In this document: in pieces, positions 7,822 to 17,367 of the stretch
How the letters are laid out: the number at the start of each line of letters is the position of its first letter
Numbering within the stretch: position 1 is the first letter of the stretch
Assembly (NCBI GenBank): GCA_945869265.1
Contig: CAMBOI010000003.1
Location: 1-64,000, forward strand
Length of the DNA: 64,000 nt
Source: an uncultured Prevotella sp.
GTDB lineage: Bacteria > Bacteroidota > Bacteroidia > Bacteroidales > Bacteroidaceae
Direction: 5' to 3'
Translations under genes and position numbers: made by a program
Notes under the pieces: generated by a model
Told to the model about the DNA's origin: nothing
What the model saw: only the letters and a program-made list of their open reading frames with translations
The model's database searches: none

Positions 7822-10800
7822 ATTCTAAGTTTTGATAAGTTTTCACACAAGTATATATTACATCATTTGTCGAGATGGATTCAAAGTGCTTTCTGGCGCA
7901 TTTTATCTTGGCGTCTTCTGCACCACGTATTTGAGATGGGTCGAGGTCGTTGCCCTTTGTCTCAACCACAAAGTATATGTGCTTCACTGTACCTTCCTTG
8001 AAGGCGATTGCCCAGTCGGGATTATACTTTCCCATGGGCGTGCTTATATAAAACTCCCTTGGCAGTTTAGTATAAACCACTATCGACGTGTCGTTTTCGA
8101 GCGATTTGGCAAATTCCATCTCTACGCCCTCACTGTCAACCACCACGAGGTCATACAGCGACCGCTTGCTCTCTATGGCATTCTTTCCGAGCACTCCACG
8201 TAGTTCTGATGCAGCAAAGATGTCCGTACTGAATGTTTTGTTCATCTTTTCGTATTTGATATGCTCAATAACGCTCATTGCCTTGCAGTCGTTTATTATC
8301 CTGCTCACCTTGATGATGAAATCCTCAGGATTCAACTGAAACTGCATGAACTTGTCTTCCCTGATACTTTTCAGTATGTTAACAATTGTTCTGCGTGTCA
8401 ACCCTGTTCTTTGAACAAGTTCGCCCACAAGGTCATACTTCACGTTACCACCTACAGCCTCCTTCAGGAAAATCGTCTTTGTCTTTCCCTGTTCCATGGC
8501 AGTGGCAGTTTCAAGTTGTTCGCGGTCAGCTATTTTTTCCATTTTTCCGCTTTCCACCTTTATCACCACTTCTGTCACGAACAGCCGGTTGTCAATCTCA
8601 TCCACCGCCTTTTTCACCAAGTCGGCAGATTCAAAATTCACGTTATAGTAGGTTCTCTTGTTAATCCTCTGCCACAGTTCTATCCATTCATGCTTTGCAA
8701 AGTTCTTGGTATTGAGCTTTGCCACTTTTTTGTTTCGGCTATTCTCCGGTTTTTGCTTTTCGGGGTCAAATACGAGTTCAAGTCTCTTTGCAATAAATGT
8801 CTTTACATCATTAACTGAACCGAAGTCAAGTTTACCTTCACGCTTTTCATCGAAGAATTTCCTTGTCAGTTGTCCGTTCTCTATATAGTCGTGCTTTATG
8901 AGTTGCTCATGTATTGCCCTCGCCTTTTGGGTAGTTATATAAACAGCATTTCCGCTCTCGCCTGTAGCCTCCATCTCGGCGAATAGTGTGGCAGTCACCA
9001 CCGTAGGCCTGTTCTGACAAGCCTCGGCAATCTCCTTCTGCAGTTTGTCGGCAAAGTCCTCATAGCTCTCGCTCGCTATCACCGTCAGCACGTTGGTGTC
9101 GAACACATGTTCCTGTCCAAGCACATCGCTGTCCTGTCGCTCGCCCTTGGCGTTGACGCATAGGCGCATACCACGCCCCACCTCCTGGCGCTTCTTTATC
9201 TCGTTGGAGGTGTCCTTCAGCGTGCATATCTGGAATACGTTGGGATTGTCCCAACCTTCCTTCAAGGCAGAGTGTGAGAAAATAAACCTCACAGGCGTAT
9301 TCATGTCGAGCAGTTTTTCCTTCTCCTTCATGATGAGATTGAATCCACGTTCCTCGTTCTCTCCCTCCTTGTTCTTCGAATCCACCACGTTTCCCTTCTT
9401 GTCCTTCGAGAAATATCCGTCGTGAATCCTTTCAGCAGCGTTCCTTGGGTCTTGCAGATAGCGCATATATTCGCCTTCGGTCAGCTCAGGCATCAGTTCC
9501 TGAAGACAGCGTCGGTATTCCTCTTCAAACATATCGGCATACTTGCCGTTCTGTGTCGCACCGCCATCGCCATATATTCTGTAGCTATCCACATGGTCGA
9601 TAAAGAACAAACTGAGCACCTTTATCTTCTGTGGGAACAACATTCGCTCCCTTTCGAGGTGTGCCTTGATAGTCTCCCTTATCTGTATGCGCCTTATCAA
9701 GTCTTCGTTCACCGCTCCTGTGGCATCGCCCTCATGCAGCACCAATCCGTTGAGAAATCTCACCGTTCCTGCCAATCCGTCGATACGCTCTATCTTATAT
9801 CTGTCTTGATATTCAGCCAAGCCCTTGCTCTCGTCGAAGAGGTCGTCGCCGTCGCGCATCAGTTTCATGCTCTGTCTTGTGCCTGTGGCAGTCTTCATGT
9901 CATAGCTTATCCTTGCCTGGGGATTGCCCTTGCTCAGCACTATACTGTCGAGATACACAAAGCCATTTGTGGCAGTTGTACCAATCTGTCTGATACCTCT
10001 TACCTCAATTTTCTTCACCAATTGTCGGTTGTATGCGTCGATGGCATCCAGTCTGAACACCATGTTCTGTATGTCGTTCTTTCTGTGCGTCGCGCTATAA
10101 AGCACCTTGAACAGAGGCTCAAACTTCGCGATACCCTTTCTTGTGGCGTTTCCCTTGTCGGCTCCAAGCACACTCTGAGGTTCGTCGATTATCATTATTG
10201 GGCGGTTCTTGGATATCACGTCGATAGGCTTTCTCCATCCGAATTTCTCCTGTTTGGTGAAGATGATTCTTGCAGCGGCGTCACCACCACGTCCTTCCTG
10301 ATTCTTGTCCTCGTTCATCGAGGCATTGAAGGCTTGCGTGTTGATGATCATCACGTGGATATTGCTGCTTTGTGCAAAGTGGTCAATCATCTCGAGTTTC
10401 TTCGAGTTATACACAAAGTATTCCATTCTCTTGCCGTATTGCTCGGCAAAGTGGTCGCTCATACTCTTGAAGCTTTTCAGCACACCTTCCCTGATGGCGA
10501 TGCTTGGCACCACGACAATAAACTTCAACCAACCATATAGTTTGTTGAGTTCAAACATTGTCTTGATATAGGTATAGGTTTTTCCCGTACCTGTTTCCAT
10601 CTCCACAGTCAGTGTCCTTCTGTCTCCTTCAAGAGCTTCAATAGGCTTTATGCCTTGCTCCATCTGCGTCTTGCGGATGTTGTCGCAGATGTCCATGTCG
10701 CTTATTTGCAGAGGCAGGTTTGCATATCCCTCAGTGTTAAACAGACCTTGGTTTGTTCCTTGGTCTATGAGGTAGTTGCTCCCCGGCTCTTGCTTCGGTT

Positions 10801-10873
10801 GCCCTTTGAATGCGTCAGTCACGCATCGAGCCGCCTCCGTCTGAAACCGTTGATGTTTATATTTTATTTTCAT
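7805..10873 (-). CDS. Type III restriction enzyme, Res subunit
   Basis: 1022 aa, the normal Res size. It has SF2 helicase motifs: Walker A METGTGKT (residues 95-99 = GTGKT), motif II DEPQ (type III variant of DEAH), LYSATHRK, and SALKEGWDNPNVFQI with QEVGRGMRL as motifs V and VI. The C-terminus carries the endonuclease core PDWAIAF...YFVVETKG, a PD-(D/E)xK site. It uses ATP to translocate on DNA and, with Mod, cleaves unmethylated targets. It starts 3 nt after the mod stop. All key residues are present, so it should be active. Confidence 0.93.
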   Translation of the reverse strand: MKIKYKHQRFQTEAARCVTDAFKGQPKQEPGSNYLIDQGTNQGLFNTEGYANLPLQISDMDICDNIRKTQMEQGIKPIEALEGDRRTLTVEMETGTGKTYTYIKTMFELNKLYGWLKFIVVVPSIAIREGVLKSFKSMSDHFAEQYGKRMEYFVYNSKKLEMIDHFAQSSNIHVMIINTQAFNASMNEDKNQEGRGGDAAARIIFTKQEKFGWRKPIDVISKNRPIMIIDEPQSVLGADKGNATRKGIAKFEPLFKVLYSATHRKNDIQNMVFRLDAIDAYNRQLVKKIEVRGIRQIGTTATNGFVYLDSIVLSKGNPQARISYDMKTATGTRQSMKLMRDGDDLFDESKGLAEYQDRYKIERIDGLAGTVRFLNGLVLHEGDATGAVNEDLIRRIQIRETIKAHLERERMLFPQKIKVLSLFFIDHVDSYRIYGDGGATQNGKYADMFEEEYRRCLQELMPELTEGEYMRYLQDPRNAAERIHDGYFSKDKKGNVVDSKNKEGENEERGFNLIMKEKEKLLDMNTPVRFIFSHSALKEGWDNPNVFQICTLKDTSNEIKKRQEVGRGMRLCVNAKGERQDSDVLGQEHVFDTNVLTVIASESYEDFADKLQKEIAEACQNRPTVVTATLFAEMEATGESGNAVYITTQKARAIHEQLIKHDYIENGQLTRKFFDEKREGKLDFGSVNDVKTFIAKRLELVFDPEKQKPENSRNKKVAKLNTKNFAKHEWIELWQRINKRTYYNVNFESADLVKKAVDEIDNRLFVTEVVIKVESGKMEKIADREQLETATAMEQGKTKTIFLKEAVGGNVKYDLVGELVQRTGLTRRTIVNILKSIREDKFMQFQLNPEDFIIKVSRIINDCKAMSVIEHIKYEKMNKTFSTDIFAASELRGVLGKNAIESKRSLYDLVVVDSEGVEMEFAKSLENDTSIVVYTKLPREFYISTPMGKYNPDWAIAFKEGTVKHIYFVVETKGNDLDPSQIRGAEDAKIKCARKHFESISTNDVIYTCVKTYQNLEYVINK

Positions 10874-10876
10874 TCT

Positions 10877-12745
10877 TTATATCACCCTTATATTGTTATA
10901 AGCCTCATCTTCCGTCCAGTCGAGCTTCTGCTTGAAAGTCTCGAAGAGGTTTATCTTCTTGTCGTCGGAGTCGAAGCAAGCGTCTCTGAACAGCACTCTC
11001 AGCGGGTCTTTCTCCGCCATTGCTTCAATCACCTTGTCTGTCACATTTTCGGCAAAGCAAGCCACGAGGTCGCCCTCGTTCACTGTATATATCTTGCAAC
11101 CATCCACCTCTTCTGTCTCCATCGGTAGGTCGAGCTGCAATCCCCATGCGAGGATAGAGCCGAAAAGCAAGTCAAGGTCATTGCGGTCGGATTTGATGTT
11201 GTCGGCAAAGAGGTCGAGTTGCTGCTGATTGTATTCGCTTGGCGAGGCTTTTACGCCTGGGTTGAAGTTGCTGTCGTCAAGGCGGAGGACACGGAAACCA
11301 GTGTCGAGGTCATGGGTGGTAAGAGGGGACTCTTCCTTAATCTTTGTTGCGGCACGGCGGATGCGCTCTTTGCCGATTTCACAGATGTTTTTGTAGCCAG
11401 CTTTATTCGCTTCGCTGTCCGCTGGAGTTTCTTCTTGAAGTTGAACCATAATGAATTGACGATTTCCCCCATCTTCTGCATTTAGTTGCATAACGGCATG
11501 GGCGGTTGTCGCTGAACCTGAAAAAAAGTCGACAACTATTGAATCTTTATTAGAACCCAACATTACAATATTTGATAGAAGAGATACGGGCTTCGGGAAG
11601 TCAAAATATCTTTTATCAAACAGTTTTTCTACCTCTAAGCTACCTCTTTGATTCGTACCGAATTCTATTCCCCAAAAATCATTAGGTATTTGTCCCTTTG
11701 ATTCAGATAAATAAATTTTACCATATGGTTGTCCATCACCATTTTCTGTCCAATATATTTCACCTGCTTTGTCCATTCTGTCAAACTCTGATTCAGAAAC
11801 CATCCAAGGACCGTTGAGTATATTTCCTAATTTTGTTTTCTTTGGATAAAATCTGCGACCGCGAGTTTTATGCAAAAGGATTGATCTCCTAAACAATCCT
11901 TTTGCATCAGAATATCTATATTCTGCTTTTGCTTTATCACTTAACGGAAGTCTTCCTAATACGAAACTATTTGATTTAGCATATAATAAAATATGCTCTT
12001 TTACTCTTGCAAAATACCCAATATTAGGTTGATTATCAGTTCTTCTCCAAGCTATTTGAGCAATTATATTGTTCTCTCCAAAAACCTCATCACAAATCTT
12101 CCTAAGATTCTCTACCTCATTATCATCAATCGATATAAAAATCACCCCATCCTCTGCCAACAGAGAACGAGCCACCATAAGCCTCGGATAAATCATATTG
12201 CACCAATCCGAATGGAAACGTCCATTCGTCTCATAGTTCATAGTATAACGATTTCCAAGTTCATCAACAGCTCCGCTTGCCTCTTCATACTCATCTGAAG
12301 ACATAGCAAAGTCATCATGATATACAAAGTCATTACCAGTGTTATATGGTGGGTCGATATATATCATCTTTACCTTGCCCATATACGAGCGTTGAAGCAG
12401 TTTCAACACTTCGAGGTTGTCACCCTCGATATACAGGTTCTTGGTAGTGTCCCAATCCACAGAATCCTCAACTACAGGTCGAAGGGTCTTGTCGGTAGGT
12501 CGTGCTGCCTCAGCCTTGGCTGCATCCTTGCCCACCCAACGGAATTCATACGTCTCGCGGCTATCATCCACGGCATTGTCGCCAAGAAGTTGTCGCAAGG
12601 CGTCGAAGTTCACCACACGCTTCAACTCTCCAGTCTTCTCGTCACGGCTTTCCGTGAACGCCGACGGAGCTATCTGATAGAGTGCATCCATATCCAGCTG
12701 CGCCCCATCAGGAGTATTCAAATCAAGTCTTTTAATATCATTCAT
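10877..12745 (-). CDS. Type III DNA methyltransferase, Mod subunit
   Basis: 622 aa. It is a beta-class N6-adenine or N4-cytosine methyltransferase: DPPY at residues 131-134 (YIDPPYNTGNDF) precedes the SAM-binding FFSGSATTAHAV near residue 405. The variable target-recognition region lies between them, and its AT-rich codon use (about 11.5-12.1 kb) differs from the ends, which is typical of exchanged target domains. With Res it forms the type III complex and protects host DNA. It sits 5 nt after the 66-aa gene. Confidence 0.93.
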   Translation of the reverse strand: MNDIKRLDLNTPDGAQLDMDALYQIAPSAFTESRDEKTGELKRVVNFDALRQLLGDNAVDDSRETYEFRWVGKDAAKAEAARPTDKTLRPVVEDSVDWDTTKNLYIEGDNLEVLKLLQRSYMGKVKMIYIDPPYNTGNDFVYHDDFAMSSDEYEEASGAVDELGNRYTMNYETNGRFHSDWCNMIYPRLMVARSLLAEDGVIFISIDDNEVENLRKICDEVFGENNIIAQIAWRRTDNQPNIGYFARVKEHILLYAKSNSFVLGRLPLSDKAKAEYRYSDAKGLFRRSILLHKTRGRRFYPKKTKLGNILNGPWMVSESEFDRMDKAGEIYWTENGDGQPYGKIYLSESKGQIPNDFWGIEFGTNQRGSLEVEKLFDKRYFDFPKPVSLLSNIVMLGSNKDSIVVDFFSGSATTAHAVMQLNAEDGGNRQFIMVQLQEETPADSEANKAGYKNICEIGKERIRRAATKIKEESPLTTHDLDTGFRVLRLDDSNFNPGVKASPSEYNQQQLDLFADNIKSDRNDLDLLFGSILAWGLQLDLPMETEEVDGCKIYTVNEGDLVACFAENVTDKVIEAMAEKDPLRVLFRDACFDSDDKKINLFETFKQKLDWTEDEAYNNIRVI

Positions 12746-12750
12746 ATCTT

Positions 12751-12951
12751 TTATATTTTTAATGTCACATTTGGCATTGAAACTGAAGTATAGAATATAT
12801 CACCATTATCATCAATGTCAATCATATAATCTTCAATTGGATTGCCATTTGAATCAAATGAAGTGACACTGTCTTCACCCCATGAGAATGAAAAACCACC
12901 CTCATTTTCAATCAAATATTTCTCAACTTTATTTTTTATAATTTTATCCAT
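12751..12951 (-). CDS. Small acidic protein between DUF4391 and mod
   Basis: 66 aa, not recognised. It is acidic, with alternating short strands (GGFSFSWGEDSVTSF, NGDIFYTSVSMPNV). Its start overlaps the DUF4391 stop by 8 nt and it ends 5 nt before mod, so it is a real operon member. A small beta-sheet accessory or immunity-like role is possible but unsupported. Confidence 0.6.
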   Translation of the reverse strand: MDKIIKNKVEKYLIENEGGFSFSWGEDSVTSFDSNGNPIEDYMIDIDDNGDIFYTSVSMPNVTLKI

Positions 12952-13618
12952 TTCGTATTTTATTCAGTTCTTCCTTCAATCTTGTTATCTCCCGTTTCAG
13001 TGCCCTTGCCTCGGAGTTCATCTCCACTTGTCGGGCAAACTGTTTTTCTTTGCGGATTTTCTTTTGCAGGGCTTCCGCAAGCCTCTGTTTTATTTCTATC
13101 TCGTTCTGGATGGCGATGATGCGTCGAGTGTCGGCGGCTGACTTTGTGCCAAAGCCGGAGATCTGTCCGGCAAACGACTCATATATCCTGTCCATCGAGC
13201 CTCCCTCGATGATGAGGTTGATGCACTCGTCAGGTTGCCATGAGGTGCGGAAGGTCTTCACGATGTTGAATGTTCCCTTCTCCTTGTCTGCCCATTCCTT
13301 GTAATTGAGCAGAAGGCGGCAGCGGTCGCCATGGCGAAGCACAAACACTACATGACGAGGCATCATCTTGTCGATGGTGAGGAATATCTCGTCGGCGATG
13401 TCCTCAGCCTTCACTTCCACCTCAAAGAACACAATCTCATGCACCGTTGTTCCATCCTCTACATTCAATGACGAAGGAGTGTATTTCGCCCTCCACACAA
13501 TCCTCTCCACGTCCTCCACGAAGCGTGTCCGCAGCCTTGTGTTAAGCTCCAAGTGCTTGTAGAAGGCATTCTTCGGCACTGGCTTGCCAACTATCGTGGA
13601 TACAGGATAGGTTATCAT
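12944..13618 (-). CDS. DUF4391 domain protein
   Basis: 224 aa, matching DUF4391 through MITYPVSTIVGKPVPKNAFYKHLELN, the VEDVERIVWRAKYTPSSLNV segment and the VVFEVEVK-like core (IVFFEVEVKAEDI). The last 60 residues form a charged coiled coil. DUF4391 proteins are recurrent partners of SNF2-helicase and type III Mod genes; their function is unknown. The ATG overlaps the helicase TGA (ATGA), so it is co-translated with the helicase and probably stoichiometric. Confidence 0.85.
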   Translation of the reverse strand: MITYPVSTIVGKPVPKNAFYKHLELNTRLRTRFVEDVERIVWRAKYTPSSLNVEDGTTVHEIVFFEVEVKAEDIADEIFLTIDKMMPRHVVFVLRHGDRCRLLLNYKEWADKEKGTFNIVKTFRTSWQPDECINLIIEGGSMDRIYESFAGQISGFGTKSAADTRRIIAIQNEIEIKQRLAEALQKKIRKEKQFARQVEMNSEARALKREITRLKEELNKIRNG

Positions 13619-16600
13619 GGCTCACGTATGATTAGGAAGGTTATCAACTCGAAGTCGTCAAGACCCTTTATCTCTCCCCTCAACGCTGTGGTTTCGCCAA
13701 GCGAGAAGAGGCTGTCGATGTCCGACTCCTCCTTTATCTGCACAATGCTGTCGATGGCTTGTTGCAGCAGAGCACTGTATTTCTCCATCTTGCGTCCGTC
13801 CTTTGTCTCCTTGTTAAAGGATTTGCAAAGCTGGCGGTCGTAGTCGCCCTTGCCCTTGCACAACAGGCGCATGATGTCCAACAGATGCTTGGGGTGAAGA
13901 TGGTCGCACACCACCTCGCCATCGTCGGCAATATACACCATATAGAATGGATGCAGCAGGTTCTTGCGGTCGATATTCACCGCATTGTTTCTGTTCTTCA
14001 GAATGTATATGACTCCAGACTTTGCCATCGCGTTTTCTCCAACCACAGCACTCATCCCGAATGGTGCATGCTCGATGTCGGGATGTTGTTTTATGTATGT
14101 CAGCAGGTCAAGTCTGAATACGTTGAGTCCGAGGTCCATGATGTTGATGCCTGTATCCATGTCCTCCATATCCACCACCTCGTTTTGCAGTCGGCGCAGT
14201 TGGTTGCGGCGGTATTCAAGGTCGCCCTTCTCGTTGGCTGACAATAGGTTGTCATCGCCTGTCGAGGTGAGCACAGTGGCTTTCATTCGGCTCTCCACCC
14301 TGCCTTTCAGTTGTATATAGTCGTCAAGCTCTATGTCAGGCCAATAGTTCATCAGCTGTATCACCTCGTTTTTCGAACCGATTCGGTCAATTCTTCCGAA
14401 TCGCTGGATTATGCGCACAGGATTCCAATGTATGTCATAGCAAATAAGGAAATCGCAGTCCTGAAGATTTTGACCTTCTGAGATACAATCGGTGGCTATG
14501 AGCACATCAATCTCTTCTTTCACCTTTGCCTCTTTTGAACGAGGCGAGAAAGCCGAAAGCACATTGTTGAAGCTCATCGGGAACTTCTCTATGGTGCAGC
14601 GGCCGTCGGTTGAGCCTGTGATGAGGGCAGTGTTCAAGCCGCAATCCTTCTTTATCCTGTCTGCAAGGTTTTCATACAGATAGTTGGCGGTGTCGGCAAA
14701 GGCGGTGAAGATAATCACCTTCTTGTTGCCAGGGTTGATGGGATTGTCGAACTTGTGTTTTAGGTCGGCAATGAGCATCTGCAACTTGGAGTCATGCTCG
14801 GGAGTGATGTCCTCCAGCATCAGCAAGAGCAAGCGGAATTTCTCCAAGTCGGCTTTAATGTCCCTTTGCCAACTCATATAGTCCATATCCCTCAGTCGTA
14901 TCTTAGCCTTCTTGGTTGAGAATGGCTCTGTCTCGCTGTCCTGGGAGTCGAAGTCATCGTCAAACAGCTCCACATCCACTGACTTCTCCTGTCGGGTCTT
15001 GTCGTATTCGTCAATCTTGGCGATGGTCTCTTTTATATATTCGCAAATGCGCTCAAGGGTCAGTCGGAAGGAATTTACCGAACTCTCCAATCGCTTTAGC
15101 AGGTTGGTTGCCATCAGTTTGCGAAGTCCCTTCTCGCGTCCGTCTATTGAGATACCGCTGCCCTCATAGTCGATGGCATAGTCATCCTTGCGGCTGTCAT
15201 AGATATACAGTGACGGCGTATAGATGGCAAGGTTGAGTTCGTCCAACTGTGTGGCAATGTCGGTGAAGTTGATTGCCGACGATAGTTCTGTGAGCTTCGG
15301 ACGCTTGGATATAGGCGCAAGTCGGCGTGGGAACTTGCCGATGTCCTTCATGTCGTAGTACTTCATGATATGACTGCGACTGCGTGCGATGGTCACTGCG
15401 TCGAGCATTTGGAAAAACTCGAAGTCAAGGTCAGCAAGCAGTCGGTCGGTGGTGCGCTCCGAGGCATCGAGCTTTGCCCATTTGTTATACACTCTCTGCG
15501 CATTGCGGAATATCTCGTCGATGTCCTTGTCAAGGGCAAGTTCTGCATTGATATTGTCAGCATATCCCTCGTAGGCCAATTGTAGTTGGTTCTTCAGGTC
15601 ATTAAACCTGTTGTTGACAGGCGTTGCCGACAGCATCAGCACCTTGGTCTTCACTCCCTGCCTTATCACCCTTCTCATCAGCCTCTGATACCTATTCTCC
15701 CTAATTCCTAATTTTTCATCCCTAATTCCTAATTTTTCGCTTACGCTCAACAACTCGTCCTCATTCTCATCCACGTTTCCCCCATTTCTGAAGTTATGGC
15801 TCTCGTCGATGACGATAAGGTCGTAGTTGCCCCAATTGAGTCTTTCGAGGTTGATGCCGTTGCTTTCGCCACGGTCGCGAGTGAGGTCGGTGTGGAAGAG
15901 TACGTCATATCTCAGTCGGTCGGCTGCCACTGGATTGGTGTCGTAGTTGTTGCGGAATGTCTGCCAGTTCTCGTTGAGCTTCTTAGGGCAGAGCACAAGC
16001 ACTGACTTATTGCGAGTCTCGTAGTATTTTATCACAGCCAAGGCAGTGAATGTCTTTCCGAGACCAACGGAGTCGGCAAGTATGCAACCGTTGTATTTCT
16101 CCAACTTGTTGATGATGGCGAGGGCTGCATCACGTTGGAAGTTGTATAGCTTATGCCATATCACACTGTCCTTGAATCCAGTTCGCTCATTTGGCAATAC
16201 GTCTTCATTAATATCCTCCAAGAACTCATGGAAGATATTGTATAAGGCGATGAAATAGATATATTCTGGCGAGTTTTCCTGATACACTGTCTCGATATAT
16301 TCAAGCACCTTGGCAGTGACATCCTTGAATTTCTCGTCGTTCTCCCATTGCTCGTTGAATATCTTTATATAATATTCTGCCATCATCGACGGCATGACAT
16401 TGACAGTGTTGTATATGTTGTTGCCTCGCTCGATTCCGAGTTGTGTGGTTGTAAATTCCTCAAATGGCAGATATACGCAACTGTCTTCAACATTTTCCAA
16501 GTGCATAAATCCACCCATCTTTTCTTGTGATGAATTGGACTTAAACTTCACTTTCTTCCTTATCCACTCAGCACATTCCCTTGCGATGGCTTTCTGCGAC

Positions 16601-16893
16601 AGCTTATTTCTCAGCTTTATCTCGAAGTCAGTTCCATACAGATTACGCTCGCGGTTGAGCTTTGGGATAAAGAATTCCCTTTTTTCTTTCTTTACTTTTT
16701 CTGCGATAAATGTAGGTGATGTAAAGATAAACCTCATCTCTTCTATGCTTTCCAGCTCTTTTTTCAGAGCCTCGAAGGCATAGATAGAGAATGAGGCAGC
16801 CGCTATGGATATGCGACTATCGGATATTGGCTTTCCTTGAAGGTCGTCTATAACTCTTTTCGATATGTTGTCGATGACATAGGGTATATCCAT
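13615..16893 (-). CDS. SNF2-family helicase with N-terminal PLD-like domain
   Basis: 1092 aa from the ATG at 16893. The track start at 16965 is a TTG with 24 extra residues that do not fit the family. Residues 1-110 resemble a phospholipase-D-like domain (SRISIAAASFSIYAFEAL) without a clear HKD. The SF2 core has ADSVGLGKT (Walker A), VIDESHNF (motif II), LSATPVNN (III), ATDCISEGQNLQDCD (V) and QRFGRIDRIG (VI). It is the first gene of the operon and probably remodels or translocates on DNA for the Mod/Res system. A 21-bp duplicated insert lies between motifs II and III. Confidence 0.9.
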   Translation of the reverse strand: MDIPYVIDNISKRVIDDLQGKPISDSRISIAAASFSIYAFEALKKELESIEEMRFIFTSPTFIAEKVKKEKREFFIPKLNRERNLYGTDFEIKLRNKLSQKAIARECAEWIRKKVKFKSNSSQEKMGGFMHLENVEDSCVYLPFEEFTTTQLGIERGNNIYNTVNVMPSMMAEYYIKIFNEQWENDEKFKDVTAKVLEYIETVYQENSPEYIYFIALYNIFHEFLEDINEDVLPNERTGFKDSVIWHKLYNFQRDAALAIINKLEKYNGCILADSVGLGKTFTALAVIKYYETRNKSVLVLCPKKLNENWQTFRNNYDTNPVAADRLRYDVLFHTDLTRDRGESNGINLERLNWGNYDLIVIDESHNFRNGGNVDENEDELLSVSEKLGIRDEKLGIRENRYQRLMRRVIRQGVKTKVLMLSATPVNNRFNDLKNQLQLAYEGYADNINAELALDKDIDEIFRNAQRVYNKWAKLDASERTTDRLLADLDFEFFQMLDAVTIARSRSHIMKYYDMKDIGKFPRRLAPISKRPKLTELSSAINFTDIATQLDELNLAIYTPSLYIYDSRKDDYAIDYEGSGISIDGREKGLRKLMATNLLKRLESSVNSFRLTLERICEYIKETIAKIDEYDKTRQEKSVDVELFDDDFDSQDSETEPFSTKKAKIRLRDMDYMSWQRDIKADLEKFRLLLLMLEDITPEHDSKLQMLIADLKHKFDNPINPGNKKVIIFTAFADTANYLYENLADRIKKDCGLNTALITGSTDGRCTIEKFPMSFNNVLSAFSPRSKEAKVKEEIDVLIATDCISEGQNLQDCDFLICYDIHWNPVRIIQRFGRIDRIGSKNEVIQLMNYWPDIELDDYIQLKGRVESRMKATVLTSTGDDNLLSANEKGDLEYRRNQLRRLQNEVVDMEDMDTGINIMDLGLNVFRLDLLTYIKQHPDIEHAPFGMSAVVGENAMAKSGVIYILKNRNNAVNIDRKNLLHPFYMVYIADDGEVVCDHLHPKHLLDIMRLLCKGKGDYDRQLCKSFNKETKDGRKMEKYSALLQQAIDSIVQIKEESDIDSLFSLGETTALRGEIKGLDDFELITFLIIREP
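15697..15738. repeat. Two in-frame 21-bp repeats inside the helicase gene
   Basis: Two 21-bp units differ at one position and each contains two CCTAATT-type heptads. On the minus strand they encode EKLGIRD and EKLGIRE between helicase motifs II and III, a normally variable loop. The same heptad occurs in intergenic arrays elsewhere in the window. Confidence 0.9.
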
Positions 16894-17051
16894 TATTTCT
16901 TTACATTCTAATATTTCTACTTGTTTTATTATTTTTTTATAGGCTTCCACAGCGGCGGGTATCAAAACCTGTCACTGTGATTCCAAGAGGGTTTATGCCG
17001 AAATAAATAATGACGGGGAAAAAATTTGGAAAAAGGGAGATGATGGGAAAC

Positions 17052-17083
17052 AAAAATCCCGCAGGGCTTGCGGCCTTGCGGGA
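17052..17083 (-). terminator. Rho-independent terminator after DUF2442 gene
   Basis: A TCCCGCA/TGCGGGA stem enclosing a GC-rich loop is followed on the minus strand by TTTTT. It separates the DUF4160/DUF2442 unit from the defence operon downstream. Bases 16894-17051 hold no gene; no clear -7 box was found there. Confidence 0.8.
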
Positions 17084-17114
17084 CGAGAATATCAATTAAT
17101 GATCTATCTACTTA

Positions 17115-17354
17115 TTAGCATCTAAGTACATCTTTTATAGAATAGATACGACTGAGAGATTCAAAAGAGAAATACTGGTCATCCATAATCATGTAATCCT
17201 CTCGTTGAGCCTTACTCAGTTTCTTAATGTCGGGGAACATGCTCACAGGGACAATCACTTCACGACCATCCGTCAGGAACACAGCCATTGCACCTCGCTT
17301 GACATTGAAGTCGAGCTTCTTGATTCCTAAGTCAGTATCCTTGTATTTACACAT
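17115..17354 (-). CDS. DUF2442 domain protein
   Basis: 79 aa matching DUF2442 (LDFNVKRGAMAVFLTDGREVIVPVSMFPDIKKLSKAQREDY, then SFESLSRIYSIKDVL). It lies 13 nt after a DUF4160 gene, a pairing common in bacteria and often listed as a putative toxin-antitoxin or conflict pair, without firm proof of activity. In the cytoplasm it would act with its DUF4160 partner. A terminator follows. Confidence 0.8.
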   Translation of the reverse strand: MCKYKDTDLGIKKLDFNVKRGAMAVFLTDGREVIVPVSMFPDIKKLSKAQREDYMIMDDQYFSFESLSRIYSIKDVLRC

Positions 17355-17367
17355 AATACTATCCTTT

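Noticed and set aside
9422-10540. 372-aa plus-strand ORF
   Set aside because: It is the antisense shadow of the res gene. Its translation has no family features, while the minus strand carries clear helicase motifs.
11400-12100. Frameshift or degradation in mod suggested by altered base composition
   Set aside because: The frame is continuous with DPPY and SAM motifs at both ends. AT-rich target-recognition domains are normal in Mod.
16894-16965. Track start of the helicase at 16965
   Set aside because: The codon is TTG and the 24 extra residues do not match the family. The ATG at 16893 gives the usual N-terminus.
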